Source of the DNA: an uncultured Luminiphilus sp.
Lineage (GTDB): Bacteria > Pseudomonadota > Gammaproteobacteria > Pseudomonadales > Halieaceae
Assembly (NCBI GenBank): GCA_938084055.1
Contig: CALKDK010000008.1
Location: 1 to 56,613, forward strand
Length of the DNA: 56,613 nt
Direction: 5' to 3'
The notes beneath the pieces are model-generated. The model saw only the letters and a program-made list of their open reading frames with translations. It did not search any database and was not told the origin of the DNA. Shown one piece after another: positions 1-9,108 of this stretch. Every line of letters starts with the position of its first letter. The first letter of the stretch is position 1. A program made the translations under genes and the position numbers.

Positions 1-1428
1 CATGCCCTGACAGCAGCCAACGCCAACCTGTTGGAGGCCTATGGGTCTTCAGAACAGATCGCAACCTGGGTCGCGCGACTGCGTACCGGGGAATTTGCGG
101 GGACCATGGCCCTTTCGGAACCCCAGGCGGGCTCCAGCCTCGCCGACATGCGCACCAAAGCGGTCCTCCAGGACGACGGGTCTTACCGGATTTTCGGCAA
201 CAAGATCTGGATTTCCGGTGGTGATCACGAACTCTCGAGCAACATTGTGCACGCCGTGCTCGCGCGCATTGAGGGCGCACCTCCCGGAGTCAAGGGGATA
301 TCCCTGTTCATCTGTCCCAAGTACCTCCTGAATGCAGACGGCTCGGTGGGTCCGCGCAATGACGTGCAGCTGGCGGGGTTGTTTCATAAGATGGGTGGCC
401 GAGGGCAGACCTCGACGGCACTCAACTTCGGTGAGGGGGAGGGCGCGGTCGCCTATCTGGTGGGCGAACCCCATCAAGGTCTGCGCTACATGTTCCACAT
501 GATGAACGAGGCCCGGGTCATGGTGGGTACCAGTGGTGCCACTCTTGCGATGGCGGGTTACCAGTACAGCCTCGACTACGCCAAGGAGCGGCCCCAGGGA
601 CGTAAGCCCTCATCCAAAGATCCCCTCGCCGATCCGGTGATGCTTATCGACCATGCCGATGTGCGGCGCATGTTACTGGCCCAGAAGGCCTATGCCGAAG
701 GAGCCTGGAGCCTGTGCCTGTTTGCTTCGCAACTGGTGGATGACTGGAAAACCCATCCCGATGAGTCGGGACGCAAGGCGGCCTTTGACTTACTCGATTT
801 CCTGACGCCTATCGTCAAGACCTGGCCCTCTGAGTACGGCCCCAAAGCCAATGATCTTGCTATTCAGGTGCTGGGAGGGGCGGGGTACACCAACGAGCAC
901 CCGGTAGAGCTCATGTACCGGGATAACCGGCTTAATCCCATCCACGAGGGCACCACGGGCATTCAGTCCATAGATCTGCTGGGTCGCAAGGTCCCGCAGC
1001 ACGGTATGGCGGGTTACGTCGCCTGCCTCGGGGCCATGGAGGCAACGCTCGCTGAAGCTGGGGGCATCGCTGCCTGCGCAGCCATGGTGTCGGCCCTGAC
1101 GGCCGCTCTGGCTGAGCTCAAGCAAACCACCGAAGTTTTGCTGGGCAGCATGCTGGAGCGCGACATCGATCTGGTCATGGCCAATTCAGCAGTGTATCTG
1201 GAGTGTTTCGGTCACGTCGTCGTCGGCTGGATGTGGCTGAAGCAGGGCCTGGTCGCTGCAGCGGCGCTGGAAGCCAGCCCCCATGCTGATGATGAAGCCT
1301 TTTATCGGGGCAAGTTGCAGGCCATGAACTACTTCGCCCGTTGGGAGCTGCCCCACACCAGGACCTGGGGTCAGTTGCTGCGCAGCCTGGACGATACGCC
1401 CTATGCGATGCAGGCCAACTGGTTCTGA
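1..1428 (+). CDS. Acyl-CoA dehydrogenase, 5' end cut by the window
   Basis: FAD-dependent alpha,beta-dehydrogenation of an acyl-CoA in beta-oxidation. The reading frame is open to base 1, so the true start lies outside; about 475 codons are visible. The middle domain carries the family signature ALSEPQAGSS. The catalytic base is expected in the motif HEGTTGIQ, with the Glu codon at 946-948. About 130 residues follow it, matching the extra C-terminal domain of the long (about 590-residue) acyl-CoA dehydrogenases, so roughly 120 residues are missing upstream. The stop codon overlaps the next start (TGATG), so the two genes are translationally coupled. The chain-length preference cannot be read from the sequence. 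Confidence 0.93.
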   Translation, partial: HALTAANANLLEAYGSSEQIATWVARLRTGEFAGTMALSEPQAGSSLADMRTKAVLQDDGSYRIFGNKIWISGGDHELSSNIVHAVLARIEGAPPGVKGISLFICPKYLLNADGSVGPRNDVQLAGLFHKMGGRGQTSTALNFGEGEGAVAYLVGEPHQGLRYMFHMMNEARVMVGTSGATLAMAGYQYSLDYAKERPQGRKPSSKDPLADPVMLIDHADVRRMLLAQKAYAEGAWSLCLFASQLVDDWKTHPDESGRKAAFDLLDFLTPIVKTWPSEYGPKANDLAIQVLGGAGYTNEHPVELMYRDNRLNPIHEGTTGIQSIDLLGRKVPQHGMAGYVACLGAMEATLAEAGGIAACAAMVSALTAALAELKQTTEVLLGSMLERDIDLVMANSAVYLECFGHVVVGWMWLKQGLVAAAALEASPHADDEAFYRGKLQAMNYFARWELPHTRTWGQLLRSLDDTPYAMQANWF

Positions 1429-2240
1429 TGGAACAGCCCCTCTACATCGTCAACGCGTTCACCACGGCGCCCTTCGGCGGCAACCCTGCGGCGGTGATGC
1501 CCCTTGTGGAGTGGCTACCTGACGCCACACTGCTGGCCCTGGCCGCGCAACACAACTTATCTGAGACGGCATTTCTCGTTGCCCGGGACACGGGGTGTTT
1601 CGAGCTGCGTTGGTTCACGCCGGGGGCCGAGGTGGAACTGTGTGGACACGCAACCCTCGCCTCGGCTCATGTCCTCAAAACCCATCTAGGGTTTCGGGGG
1701 AACGAAGTGGCCTTTTCAACGCGTTTTAGCGGTGAATTACGGGCGCGGTACGTCAATGAGGGTATTGAGCTCGATTTTCCCTCGCTGTCACCCGGACCCC
1801 ACACGCCGGAACCCGCGTTATTGGCTGCCCTTGGGGTGCCTGTCGTTGCGGCAGCGATCCCCGCTGTTCATCCCTGGAAAGCCCTTTACGAGGTCGAAAG
1901 CGAAGCTGTGTTGCGGGCTCTCGTGCCGGATTTTCCGGCTATCGCCGCAGCCGTGGATCATGCGGTGATTGTCACTGCGCGGAGCGCTGAATACGATTTT
2001 GTGTCGCGCTTTTTTGCGCCCAATCTGCGGGTTAACGAGGATCCCGTTACGGGCTCTGCCCATTGTGTCCTAACGCCGTACTGGGCAGGGAAACTCGGTA
2101 AATTGGCAATGAAAGCGGCCCAACTGTCCGATCGACTCGGGGTCATTCACTGCACCCTAGCGGGGGATCGAGTCAGGATGCTTGGACAGTGCGTAACCTA
2201 CGCGGTCGGTGAGGTCACCGCGCCACTCGCCGGTGTGTAG
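1428..2240 (+). CDS. PhzF-family isomerase/epimerase-like protein
   Basis: The protein has 270 residues and the two-lobed PhzF (diaminopimelate-epimerase-like) fold. Visible motifs are GNPAAV near residues 18-23, NLSETAF with the presumed catalytic Glu46, a GHATL-type segment in the first half, and DPVTGSAHC in the second half. I chose the ATG at 1428 because it overlaps the stop of the acyl-CoA dehydrogenase by one base and gives the usual family length; an upstream in-frame start would run inside that gene. PhzF itself isomerises a phenazine precursor, but no phenazine genes are present. The substrate is therefore unknown and the name is only a family label. Confidence 0.88.
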   Translation: MEQPLYIVNAFTTAPFGGNPAAVMPLVEWLPDATLLALAAQHNLSETAFLVARDTGCFELRWFTPGAEVELCGHATLASAHVLKTHLGFRGNEVAFSTRFSGELRARYVNEGIELDFPSLSPGPHTPEPALLAALGVPVVAAAIPAVHPWKALYEVESEAVLRALVPDFPAIAAAVDHAVIVTARSAEYDFVSRFFAPNLRVNEDPVTGSAHCVLTPYWAGKLGKLAMKAAQLSDRLGVIHCTLAGDRVRMLGQCVTYAVGEVTAPLAGV

Positions 2241-2363
2241 GGGAGGTGGTTTGGTTACCCTGGATTGGCGCGACGACCCTACCCATCGTCCCGTAGATTT
2301 AATGATCCTGAGACCGACGGTCCCGTCAGGGATCGTTGTAGTGTCTGGAGTGCATGCAGTGCC

Positions 2364-3296
2364 ATGACGGGTCTTTCTCCATTCAATCTTCAGATACCCG
2401 TGGTCTGCGCCCCAATGTTTCGTATCTCCGGACCAGAGCTTGTCATCGCCGCCTGCAAGGCCGGTATTGCGGGTGCATTCCCTACGACCAACGCCCGGAC
2501 CTTGGACGAGTTGGACCAGTGGATGGCAACGATCACCGAAGGTATCAGGGAGCAGGATGGACCATGGATTACCAATCTCATTACCCACTCGTCACGCACG
2601 CGACTGGCCGATGAGTTGAAATTGGTAGCCGAGTACAAACCCCCAATCGTTATCACCGCCCTGGGCTCCCCAAAACCCGTGATGGATACAGTGAAATCCT
2701 ATGGGGGGCTGGTTTTTGCGGACGTCGTCAATTTGGATCTGGCGCGCAAGGCCGCCGATGCGGGTGTCGATGGTATGGCGTGTATCAGTGCAGGTGCCGG
2801 TGGTCATACGGGTCACCTGTCTCCCTTTGCCTTTATTGCTGCGATTCGGGAGCTGTTCCAGGGCGTTATTGCCATTGGTGGCGGTATCGCAGACGGGTAT
2901 GGCGTCGCGGGAGCCATTGCTGCGGGAGCCGATTGCGTTTACATGGGCACGCGATTTATTCCCACCCACGAAAGCCGCGCCGAGGACCGTTACAAGGCCA
3001 TGGTGCTCGAGGCACAACTCGATGATCTTGTCGTGTCTTCGGCGGTCACGGGTACGCCAGCCTCATGGTTAAAAACGAGCCTGGCTGAGGCGGGATTCAC
3101 TGATGCCTCGCTTGTACAAACGGTGCCTCGTGATTATTCCGGAACTGATGCAAAGAAATGGCGAGATATTTGGGGGGCGGGACAGGGTGTGGGTCGAAGC
3201 CGGCGTCTCGAGTCGGTGGCATCCGTGGTGATCGACCTGAAACAGGAATATCGTGCCGCCGGGCATCGGTTGCAAGAGTTGGGTGCTGATGGGTAG
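2364..3296 (+). CDS. Nitronate monooxygenase-family flavoprotein (NPD/enoyl reductase-like)
   Basis: A 310-residue TIM-barrel flavoprotein. It opens with the typical strand IPVVCAPMF and has GAGGHTGH at residues 144-151, whose His is the usual catalytic base of nitronate monooxygenases. IGGGIADG at 171-178 and MGTRF at 194-198 bind the FMN phosphate. The ATG at 2364 starts the family's conserved N-terminus; the 33 in-frame residues before it look non-coding. Such enzymes oxidise alkyl nitronates (for example propionate-3-nitronate), but related members act on other substrates, so the reaction is likely rather than certain. It stands about 120 bp after the PhzF gene on the same strand and may be co-transcribed with it. 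Confidence 0.88.
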   Translation: MTGLSPFNLQIPVVCAPMFRISGPELVIAACKAGIAGAFPTTNARTLDELDQWMATITEGIREQDGPWITNLITHSSRTRLADELKLVAEYKPPIVITALGSPKPVMDTVKSYGGLVFADVVNLDLARKAADAGVDGMACISAGAGGHTGHLSPFAFIAAIRELFQGVIAIGGGIADGYGVAGAIAAGADCVYMGTRFIPTHESRAEDRYKAMVLEAQLDDLVVSSAVTGTPASWLKTSLAEAGFTDASLVQTVPRDYSGTDAKKWRDIWGAGQGVGRSRRLESVASVVIDLKQEYRAAGHRLQELGADG

Positions 3297-3475
3297 CGGC
3301 ATGAAACATGGGGTGACCCCTGTCCGGTAGGCGTCGGCGCCACTTCCAGTCACAGTCGACTGGGGAGCAGCCCTCGGGATTTGTCGGTGCCATGGCGTGG
3401 CACACAGACTTGCTGCAAATCGACGTTAGCGCTGCTGGGGAACCTGGATCTTATGTAAGCCGATTCGGCGTAGCC

Positions 3476-5263
3476 TCAGGACGGATTGTCGGTTTGCGCC
3501 TGAAGCCAGGTAGCCATCCGTGCTTCCAGGACATCCAGTGGGATGGCGCCGGCGCCCAACAAATGATCGTGGAATGCACGAATGTCAAAGGCCTCTCCCA
3601 GCTGTTCTTCAGCTTGTCGGCGCAGAGCGAGAATTTTCAGCTGGCCAATTTTGTAGGCCAGTGCCTGCCCCGGCCAGCCAATGTAGCGGTCAATTTCGTT
3701 GACGATATCGGCCTCTGTTTTGGCTGCATTGGCGAGGAAGAACTCGATGGCCCGGGCCCGGCTCCAGCCGAAGTAGTGCATGCCGGTATCCACCACCAGG
3801 CGCACTGCACGCCACATGTCGTAGACCAGTTGCCCGTATCGGGAGTAGGGGTCAGTGTAGAGGCCCATGTCGTAGCCGAGTCGCTCGGAATAAAGCCCCC
3901 ATCCCTCAACAAAAGCGGTAACGCCCGCACGACGACGAAACTCCGGTAATTCGCTGAGCTCCTGCGCGAGGGCTATTTGCAGGTGGTGGCCCGGTACGCT
4001 CTCATGCACGCTCAGCACTTCCATTTCAAACTTGGGTCTCACTTCGGGTTGATGGAGGTTTACGTAGTACCAGCCGGGCCGACTACCGTCAGCGGCGGGT
4101 GGCATGTAATAGGCTGTCGTGGTGTCGGGGGCTATTTCTTCAGGAATCGGGCGCACACCGTAGGGCATGCGCGGTAGCTTTCCGAAGAGCTTGACGAGCT
4201 CGGGGTCGAGACGTTTGGAGACGGCCTGATAGCCTTCCAGCAGTGCCTCGGGTGTTTCGTAATAGAACTGAGGGTCGGTGCGCAGAAACGCGTTGAACGC
4301 GGCGATGTCACCGTCAAAGCCGACTTCGGCAATGACAGCTTCCATCTCTCCACGGATACGGAGCACCTCGTCGAGGCCAATCTGGTGAATGGTCTCCGGT
4401 GACAGGTCCGTGGTCGTGTAGTGGCTAGCCAGGAACCTGTAAGCCGCTTTGCCCCCCTCCAGAGAGCCCAGACCGGGCGCGCTGCGGGTGGCAGGCAGGT
4501 AGGATTCAACGATATAGGTGCCAAATGCCCGGTAAGCGGGGTTTAACTGTTCACTGATAACAGTTCGGGCCTGATCCTGCAGGGTTGCCGTAGTTTCAGG
4601 GTCTATGTTTTCGGGTATTTGCTTGAACGCTTTAAAGAAAGGGCTCTGTTCGGGATCGGTGGCGATAACACGGTCGATTTGTTCGGGCACCCGCTGCATG
4701 ATGACCCGAGCCTGGACCCGGTCACGGGCTATGCCCGCGTCCAGCATGGCTTGATACTGGGTGAGTTGACCAGGCAGCGCGCGCAGGCGAGCCAACCAGT
4801 CGCGGTAATCCTGCTCGGTGGTGAAGGGCAGTCGTTCGGTCATGCCGTGGGCATGCTGAGGCCCGGAGCGCATGTTGATGGCGATCAGATTCAGCCCCTG
4901 ATCATAGGCACTGATCTCGTCGTCGAGCTCCCGCAGTAGCATCTGGCGGTTGAGCCGGTTTGAGGCGCTCAGATCGGCGGGTTCAATAACGCTCAGGCGT
5001 TGGGCAAACCGTTTCAGCGCCTCCTGACGGGTACCCTGTGCGGCCAGGCTCATGTCGGTCCACAGGGCGTTACCCGAGCGATCTCCGTATCCCAGTCGCA
5101 TCTCTGGGTAGTTCTCCAGGCTCCATTGCCAGTGCTCGGTAACCACCTGCTCCAGTGCCGCGTTGTCAGCCTGGGCGGGCTGGGTCATCAGGTTGATGAG
5201 CACCAGAAAAAACCCGCCGAGTAGGCGCTTGTTGAAAGCGGTTTTTCCCATGACGTCGCTCAC
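3476..5263 (-). CDS. Exported DUF885 family protein (putative metallopeptidase-like)
   Basis: A 595-residue protein with an N-terminal signal peptide: basic KR, a hydrophobic stretch, and a likely cut after AQA near residue 32. It therefore acts outside the cytoplasm. The DUF885 hallmark HESVPGHH lies at 420-427, followed by a conserved Glu in FVEGWGLYSE near 453. The HExxxGHH arrangement resembles a zinc-peptidase site, but no substrate is established for the family as far as I know. The GTG at 5263 overlaps the stop of the upstream acyl-CoA dehydrogenase (GTGA); an ATG four codons later (5251) is an alternative start. The overlap indicates one transcript with that gene. Confidence 0.85.
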   Translation of the reverse strand: MSDVMGKTAFNKRLLGGFFLVLINLMTQPAQADNAALEQVVTEHWQWSLENYPEMRLGYGDRSGNALWTDMSLAAQGTRQEALKRFAQRLSVIEPADLSASNRLNRQMLLRELDDEISAYDQGLNLIAINMRSGPQHAHGMTERLPFTTEQDYRDWLARLRALPGQLTQYQAMLDAGIARDRVQARVIMQRVPEQIDRVIATDPEQSPFFKAFKQIPENIDPETTATLQDQARTVISEQLNPAYRAFGTYIVESYLPATRSAPGLGSLEGGKAAYRFLASHYTTTDLSPETIHQIGLDEVLRIRGEMEAVIAEVGFDGDIAAFNAFLRTDPQFYYETPEALLEGYQAVSKRLDPELVKLFGKLPRMPYGVRPIPEEIAPDTTTAYYMPPAADGSRPGWYYVNLHQPEVRPKFEMEVLSVHESVPGHHLQIALAQELSELPEFRRRAGVTAFVEGWGLYSERLGYDMGLYTDPYSRYGQLVYDMWRAVRLVVDTGMHYFGWSRARAIEFFLANAAKTEADIVNEIDRYIGWPGQALAYKIGQLKILALRRQAEEQLGEAFDIRAFHDHLLGAGAIPLDVLEARMATWLQAQTDNPS

Positions 5264-6408
5264 CGACCCAGGATCGAGCGTGCCACGAGCTCACGCATGA
5301 TTTCTGATGTGCCACCGTAGATAGGTTGGATGCGGGCATCGACATAAAAGCGCGATATGGGATATTCCGTGGTGTAGCCATAGCCGCCAAAGCACTGCAG
5401 GCACTGGTCTGCCACGCGGCACTGCATCTCGCAGCTGGCGAGCTTCAGCATAGCCGCTTCTTCGCTGGTCAGCGCGTCTTCCGCATATTTTGCCGCACAT
5501 TTTTCGTAGAACGCCCGGTTGATGGCAATGTCTGTTTTTACGTCCGCCAGTTTAAAACGGGTGTTCTGGAAGCTGCCCACCTTCTGCCCAAAGGCCTCGC
5601 GTTCCTTAACGTAGTCAACCGTAATGTCGAGCGCCCCCTCGGAGGCGGCCACTGCCTGCGCGGCAATGCCCAGGCGTTCCCTGGGCAGTTCATCCATGAG
5701 AATCGCAAAGCCTTTATTTTCCTCACCCAGCAGAGCACTGGGGGGTAGGCGCACATCGGTGAAAAAAAGCAGGGCGGTATCCGACGTATGCTGGCCAATC
5801 TTTTCGATCTTTTTGGACTTTTCAAAGCCCGGTGCGTGGGCATCAACGAGAAATAGCGATGTGCCTTTGGCACCCTTGCCAGGGTCCGTTATCGCAGCAA
5901 CGATGACCAGATCGGCATGGATACCATTGGTGATAAATATTTTGGAACCATTGAGGACCCACGCATCACCATCGCGCACGGCATTGGTGCGTATGCCCTG
6001 AACGTCAGAACCCGCGCCGGGCTCAGTCATTGCGAGTGCTCCCACGCATTCGCCAGTGACCATTCTGGGCAGCCAGTGCGCCTTTTGCTCCGGTGTGCCA
6101 TGACGGCTCAGGTAGGGTGCGATTATGTTGGAATGAATGCCGTAGCTTGAGGCGAAACCGCCGAAGCCCATGTAGGACAGTTCCTCGATCATGGCAAGGG
6201 TGACATGGGGGCTGGTGCCGGCGCCGCCGTATTCTTCCGTCACATCGGGGCAGAGCAGGCCCGCGCTGCCCAGTGTGTTCCAGAGTGACCGGGGTACAAT
6301 GTGGTCTTCTTCCCATTGATCATAGTGGGGCGAAATTTCCTTTTCAAAAGCGCGCCGCGCCATATCACGAAACAACTGCATTTCATCGAGGTCGACGGCC
6401 TGGTTCAT
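5260..6408 (-). CDS. Acyl-CoA dehydrogenase, LCAD/IVD-like catalytic arrangement
   Basis: A 382-residue FAD-dependent acyl-CoA dehydrogenase of normal length. The FAD/substrate signature MTEPGAGSD lies at 127-135, LPRERLGIA at 241-249 and QCFGGYGYTTE at 338-348. At the position where medium- and short-chain enzymes carry the catalytic Glu (IYEGT), this protein has IYGGT (363-367). Long-chain and isovaleryl-type enzymes share that feature and use a Glu on an earlier helix; here Glu244 in PRERL is the candidate. I prefer the ATG at 6408 over an in-frame TTG at 6450 because family homology starts there. Its stop overlaps the DUF885 gene start. Confidence 0.92.
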   Translation of the reverse strand: MNQAVDLDEMQLFRDMARRAFEKEISPHYDQWEEDHIVPRSLWNTLGSAGLLCPDVTEEYGGAGTSPHVTLAMIEELSYMGFGGFASSYGIHSNIIAPYLSRHGTPEQKAHWLPRMVTGECVGALAMTEPGAGSDVQGIRTNAVRDGDAWVLNGSKIFITNGIHADLVIVAAITDPGKGAKGTSLFLVDAHAPGFEKSKKIEKIGQHTSDTALLFFTDVRLPPSALLGEENKGFAILMDELPRERLGIAAQAVAASEGALDITVDYVKEREAFGQKVGSFQNTRFKLADVKTDIAINRAFYEKCAAKYAEDALTSEEAAMLKLASCEMQCRVADQCLQCFGGYGYTTEYPISRFYVDARIQPIYGGTSEIMRELVARSILGR

Positions 6409-6667
6409 GGGTTTATGCTCATTGACTGGGAGAGCGCGAATTATGCCCAAATCCCCGGAGACCTGAAAGCAGGTGTCCTTTTTGCGGCCGAGAGATCATA
6501 ATCTTGGCCGTCAGCTAGTCACGCGCCATTGCAGTGCTGGTGTCATGGTGCCCCCCGTTTTTGACGCTTCGCGCTGACATGCGGTTCCTGCGAAAAATGT
6601 GCCTCAGCCGCCAGAATGGGCGACGGGGTTGCTCTCCCAGGCCCTGATCGTGACATTCCGGAGCTAG

Positions 6668-7513
6668 ATGATGACTGATCCCGATACCGCGTTCTGCAAC
6701 TTCGCATCCCACTGTGACCTGATTCGTGAGCGGGGCTATACCGTTGTTGCCAATGTGTTGTCCCGGGGGGAGGTGGACAGGTATCGAGCAGCACTCCAGC
6801 CCTGGCTGGATGCCGGACCCCTGGGGCGCAACAACTTTGAGGGCACGCGAACCCATCGCGTTTATGCCATGCTGGCAAAGGATCCCATCTTTGCCGAGCT
6901 GGTGGTCCACCCTCTGGCACTCGGATTTGCTGAGCATTTTCTGGGTGACAGCTGCCTTTTATCGGCCTGCCTGGCTATTGATCTTCAGCCCGGGGAAAGT
7001 CACCAGCCCTGGCATACCGACGACGGTCACACGTCAGTCCCGCCTCCCCACGACATCTTGGGTATCTCAACCTTCTGGGCCCTGGACGACACGACAATGG
7101 ATAACGGTGCAACGGAGGTCCTCCCGGGCTCCCACAACTGGGCGCAACAGGACTTCCCCGGCGTGCTGCACGATGCGGATTTCGCCAGCTCAGCAGCGGC
7201 TGACCCCTTGAGAGATCCGGGATTTCACCCACAGGCCACCACAGTTACGCTGTCAGCCGGCGCCCTTATGATTGCCCGGGGGGATCTCTGGCATCGCGGT
7301 GGTGCCAATCACTCGGATGCGTCTCGGTTACTGATTACACCCCAATACTGTGCGGGCTGGCTGCGCCCTCTGGAAACCATGCTGCTGACGATGCCCCCGG
7401 GGCAGGTGGCAGCATTGCCTGAAAGAGTGCAGGCTTTGATGGGCTATTCGATCCATAAGCCGTTCATGGGCTACGTGGACGGTATGCATCCCAAACGAAT
7501 TTTAGATGCGTAA
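6668..7513 (+). CDS. Phytanoyl-CoA dioxygenase (PhyH) family protein
   Basis: A 281-residue Fe(II)/2-oxoglutarate-dependent oxygenase of the PhyH family. The metal triad is visible: His116 and Asp118 in PWHTDDGH, and a distal His, most likely His209 in GDLWHRGG. Arg220 (SDASR) probably holds the 2-oxoglutarate carboxylate. NGATEVLPGSHNW around 146-158 is the usual family core. The start is ATG at 6668 or the adjacent ATG at 6671; GGAG at 6660-6663 is better spaced for the second. Homologues hydroxylate acyl-CoAs, small metabolites or natural-product intermediates, so the substrate is unknown. It stands alone between a divergent acyl-CoA dehydrogenase and an aldehyde dehydrogenase. Confidence 0.88.
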   Translation: MMTDPDTAFCNFASHCDLIRERGYTVVANVLSRGEVDRYRAALQPWLDAGPLGRNNFEGTRTHRVYAMLAKDPIFAELVVHPLALGFAEHFLGDSCLLSACLAIDLQPGESHQPWHTDDGHTSVPPPHDILGISTFWALDDTTMDNGATEVLPGSHNWAQQDFPGVLHDADFASSAAADPLRDPGFHPQATTVTLSAGALMIARGDLWHRGGANHSDASRLLITPQYCAGWLRPLETMLLTMPPGQVAALPERVQALMGYSIHKPFMGYVDGMHPKRILDA

Positions 7514-7557
7514 CGCGCCCGGGTTCGCTATGTTCTCGTTTCCCGTGCTTACGCCTG

Positions 7558-7563
7558 TATAAT
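7558..7563 (+). promoter_or_regulatory. Possible -10 element for the aldehyde dehydrogenase gene
   Basis: TATAAT lies 28 bp before the start codon, preceded by TG. No good -35 hexamer stands at a normal distance, so this is only a candidate sigma-70 promoter. Confidence 0.35.
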
Positions 7564-7591
7564 TCAGCGTCCATTTAACCGAGGTGACCCA

Positions 7592-9025
7592 ATGAGAGAG
7601 TACAAACAGTTCTACATTAACGGTGCGTGGGTTGAGCCCACCACAGCCAACGACTTTGAAGTGTTCGATCCGGCGACAGAGGAGGTTTGCGCTACCATTT
7701 CACTTGGCAATGAGACCGATGTCGATAAGGCCGTTGCAGCCGCGAAGGCTGCTTTTGAAACCTTCAGTCAAACCTCGATAGACGAGCGTGTCGCTCTGCT
7801 GGAACGGATCGTCGAGATTTACAAGCGCCGCCTGGGTGATGTTGCCGAGGCTATTCGTCTCGAGATGGGTGCGCCCATTAAACTTGCATCCACCGCACAG
7901 GCTTTTGCCGGACTGGGCCACATAGTGGAAGCTGCGAAAGTTCTCAAGACCTATGCCTTTACCGAAGATCTGGGCGAGCACCGGGTGGTCAAGGAGCCGA
8001 TTGGTGTCTGTGGTTTGATCACGCCCTGGAACTGGCCACTCAACCAGGTGAGCTGCAAGGTTGCGCCGGCGATAGCGGTGGGATGCACGATGGTGTTGAA
8101 GCCCAGTGAAATTGCTCCTTTGTCGGCCTATATTTACGCTGAAATCCTTCATGAGGCGGGTGTCCCTGCCGGGGTATTCAACCTGGTCAATGGAGACGGT
8201 CCCACGGTGGGTACGGCGCTGTCTGTTCACCCCGATGTGGACATGATGTCGTTTACTGGATCGACTCGGGCAGGCTCGCTCGTAGCGCAGAATGCAGCGC
8301 CCACGGTCAAGCGGGTCACCCAGGAACTGGGGGGTAAGTCGCCCAATATTATCCTCGAGGACGCTGACCTGGAGGCGGCGGTCACCCGCGGAGTCCTACA
8401 CATGTACAACAACACCGGGCAGTCCTGTAATGCCCCGTCGCGCATGCTGGTGCCGCGGGCGAAGCTCGCCGAAGCCGAGGCGATTGCGGCAAGGGTAACC
8501 GAGACGATGGTCACTATTGGTGATACGGCCGATGAGGCCACCACCATGGGTCCGGTTGTTTCCAAGATCCAGTGGGACAAGATACAGGGTCTCATCAACA
8601 AGGGTATCGAAGAGGGCGCCAAGCTGGTGTGCGGTGGTCCGGGATTGCCCGAGGGAATAGCACGGGGCTATTACGTGCGCCCGACAGTATTTTCAGAGGT
8701 CAATAACGACATGGCCGTAGCCCGCGAGGAGATTTTTGGTCCCGTACTGACCATGCTGCCCTACGACTCGGAGGAAGAGGCCATTCGCATTGCCAACGAT
8801 ACACCTTACGGATTGGCCGGCTATGTCCAGAGTGAAGATATTGAGCATGCCCGACGGGTCGCTGCTCGTATACGAGCCGGGAATATCCACTTGAATGGTG
8901 CCTCTGGTGGCATGGACGTCCCCTTTGGCGGATTCAAGCAGTCTGGAAATGGGCGTGAGTGGGGAGCCCATGGCTTTACGGACTACCTGGAAATCAAAGC
9001 CATCGAAGGTTACAGCGCTGCCTGA
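7592..9025 (+). CDS. NAD(P)-dependent aldehyde dehydrogenase
   Basis: A 477-residue aldehyde dehydrogenase. It shows the cofactor segment TPWNWPLNQ near 144-152, the Glu general base in QELGGKSP (Glu245), and the catalytic Cys in NTGQSCNAP (Cys279). The start ATG follows a good ribosome site (GAGGTGA). A rho-independent terminator lies 20 bp after the stop, so it is probably a single-gene unit. It resembles broad-specificity aliphatic or aromatic aldehyde dehydrogenases; the substrate cannot be deduced. Two other members of the superfamily in this window (20092-21555 and 51170-52600) belong to different subfamilies. Confidence 0.93.
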   Translation: MREYKQFYINGAWVEPTTANDFEVFDPATEEVCATISLGNETDVDKAVAAAKAAFETFSQTSIDERVALLERIVEIYKRRLGDVAEAIRLEMGAPIKLASTAQAFAGLGHIVEAAKVLKTYAFTEDLGEHRVVKEPIGVCGLITPWNWPLNQVSCKVAPAIAVGCTMVLKPSEIAPLSAYIYAEILHEAGVPAGVFNLVNGDGPTVGTALSVHPDVDMMSFTGSTRAGSLVAQNAAPTVKRVTQELGGKSPNIILEDADLEAAVTRGVLHMYNNTGQSCNAPSRMLVPRAKLAEAEAIAARVTETMVTIGDTADEATTMGPVVSKIQWDKIQGLINKGIEEGAKLVCGGPGLPEGIARGYYVRPTVFSEVNNDMAVAREEIFGPVLTMLPYDSEEEAIRIANDTPYGLAGYVQSEDIEHARRVAARIRAGNIHLNGASGGMDVPFGGFKQSGNGREWGAHGFTDYLEIKAIEGYSAA

Positions 9026-9044
9026 AGCCTGTCACATGGATTGC

Positions 9045-9070
9045 AGAGCGCTCTAGGGCGCTCTTTTTTT
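9045..9070 (+). terminator. Rho-independent terminator after the aldehyde dehydrogenase
   Basis: A perfect 7-bp stem (AGAGCGC at 9045-9051 and GCGCTCT at 9058-9064) closes a 6-base loop and is followed by seven T residues. It separates the aldehyde dehydrogenase from glpK. Confidence 0.85.
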
Positions 9071-9108
9071 GGAATGCCAAAAGGCTGAAAATTTGGGAGG
9101 TAACGACC

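Noticed and set aside
6457..6483. Hairpin with five T residues on the plus strand
   Set aside because: No plus-strand gene ends there, the stem has a mismatch, and the place is the 5' leader of a minus-strand gene.
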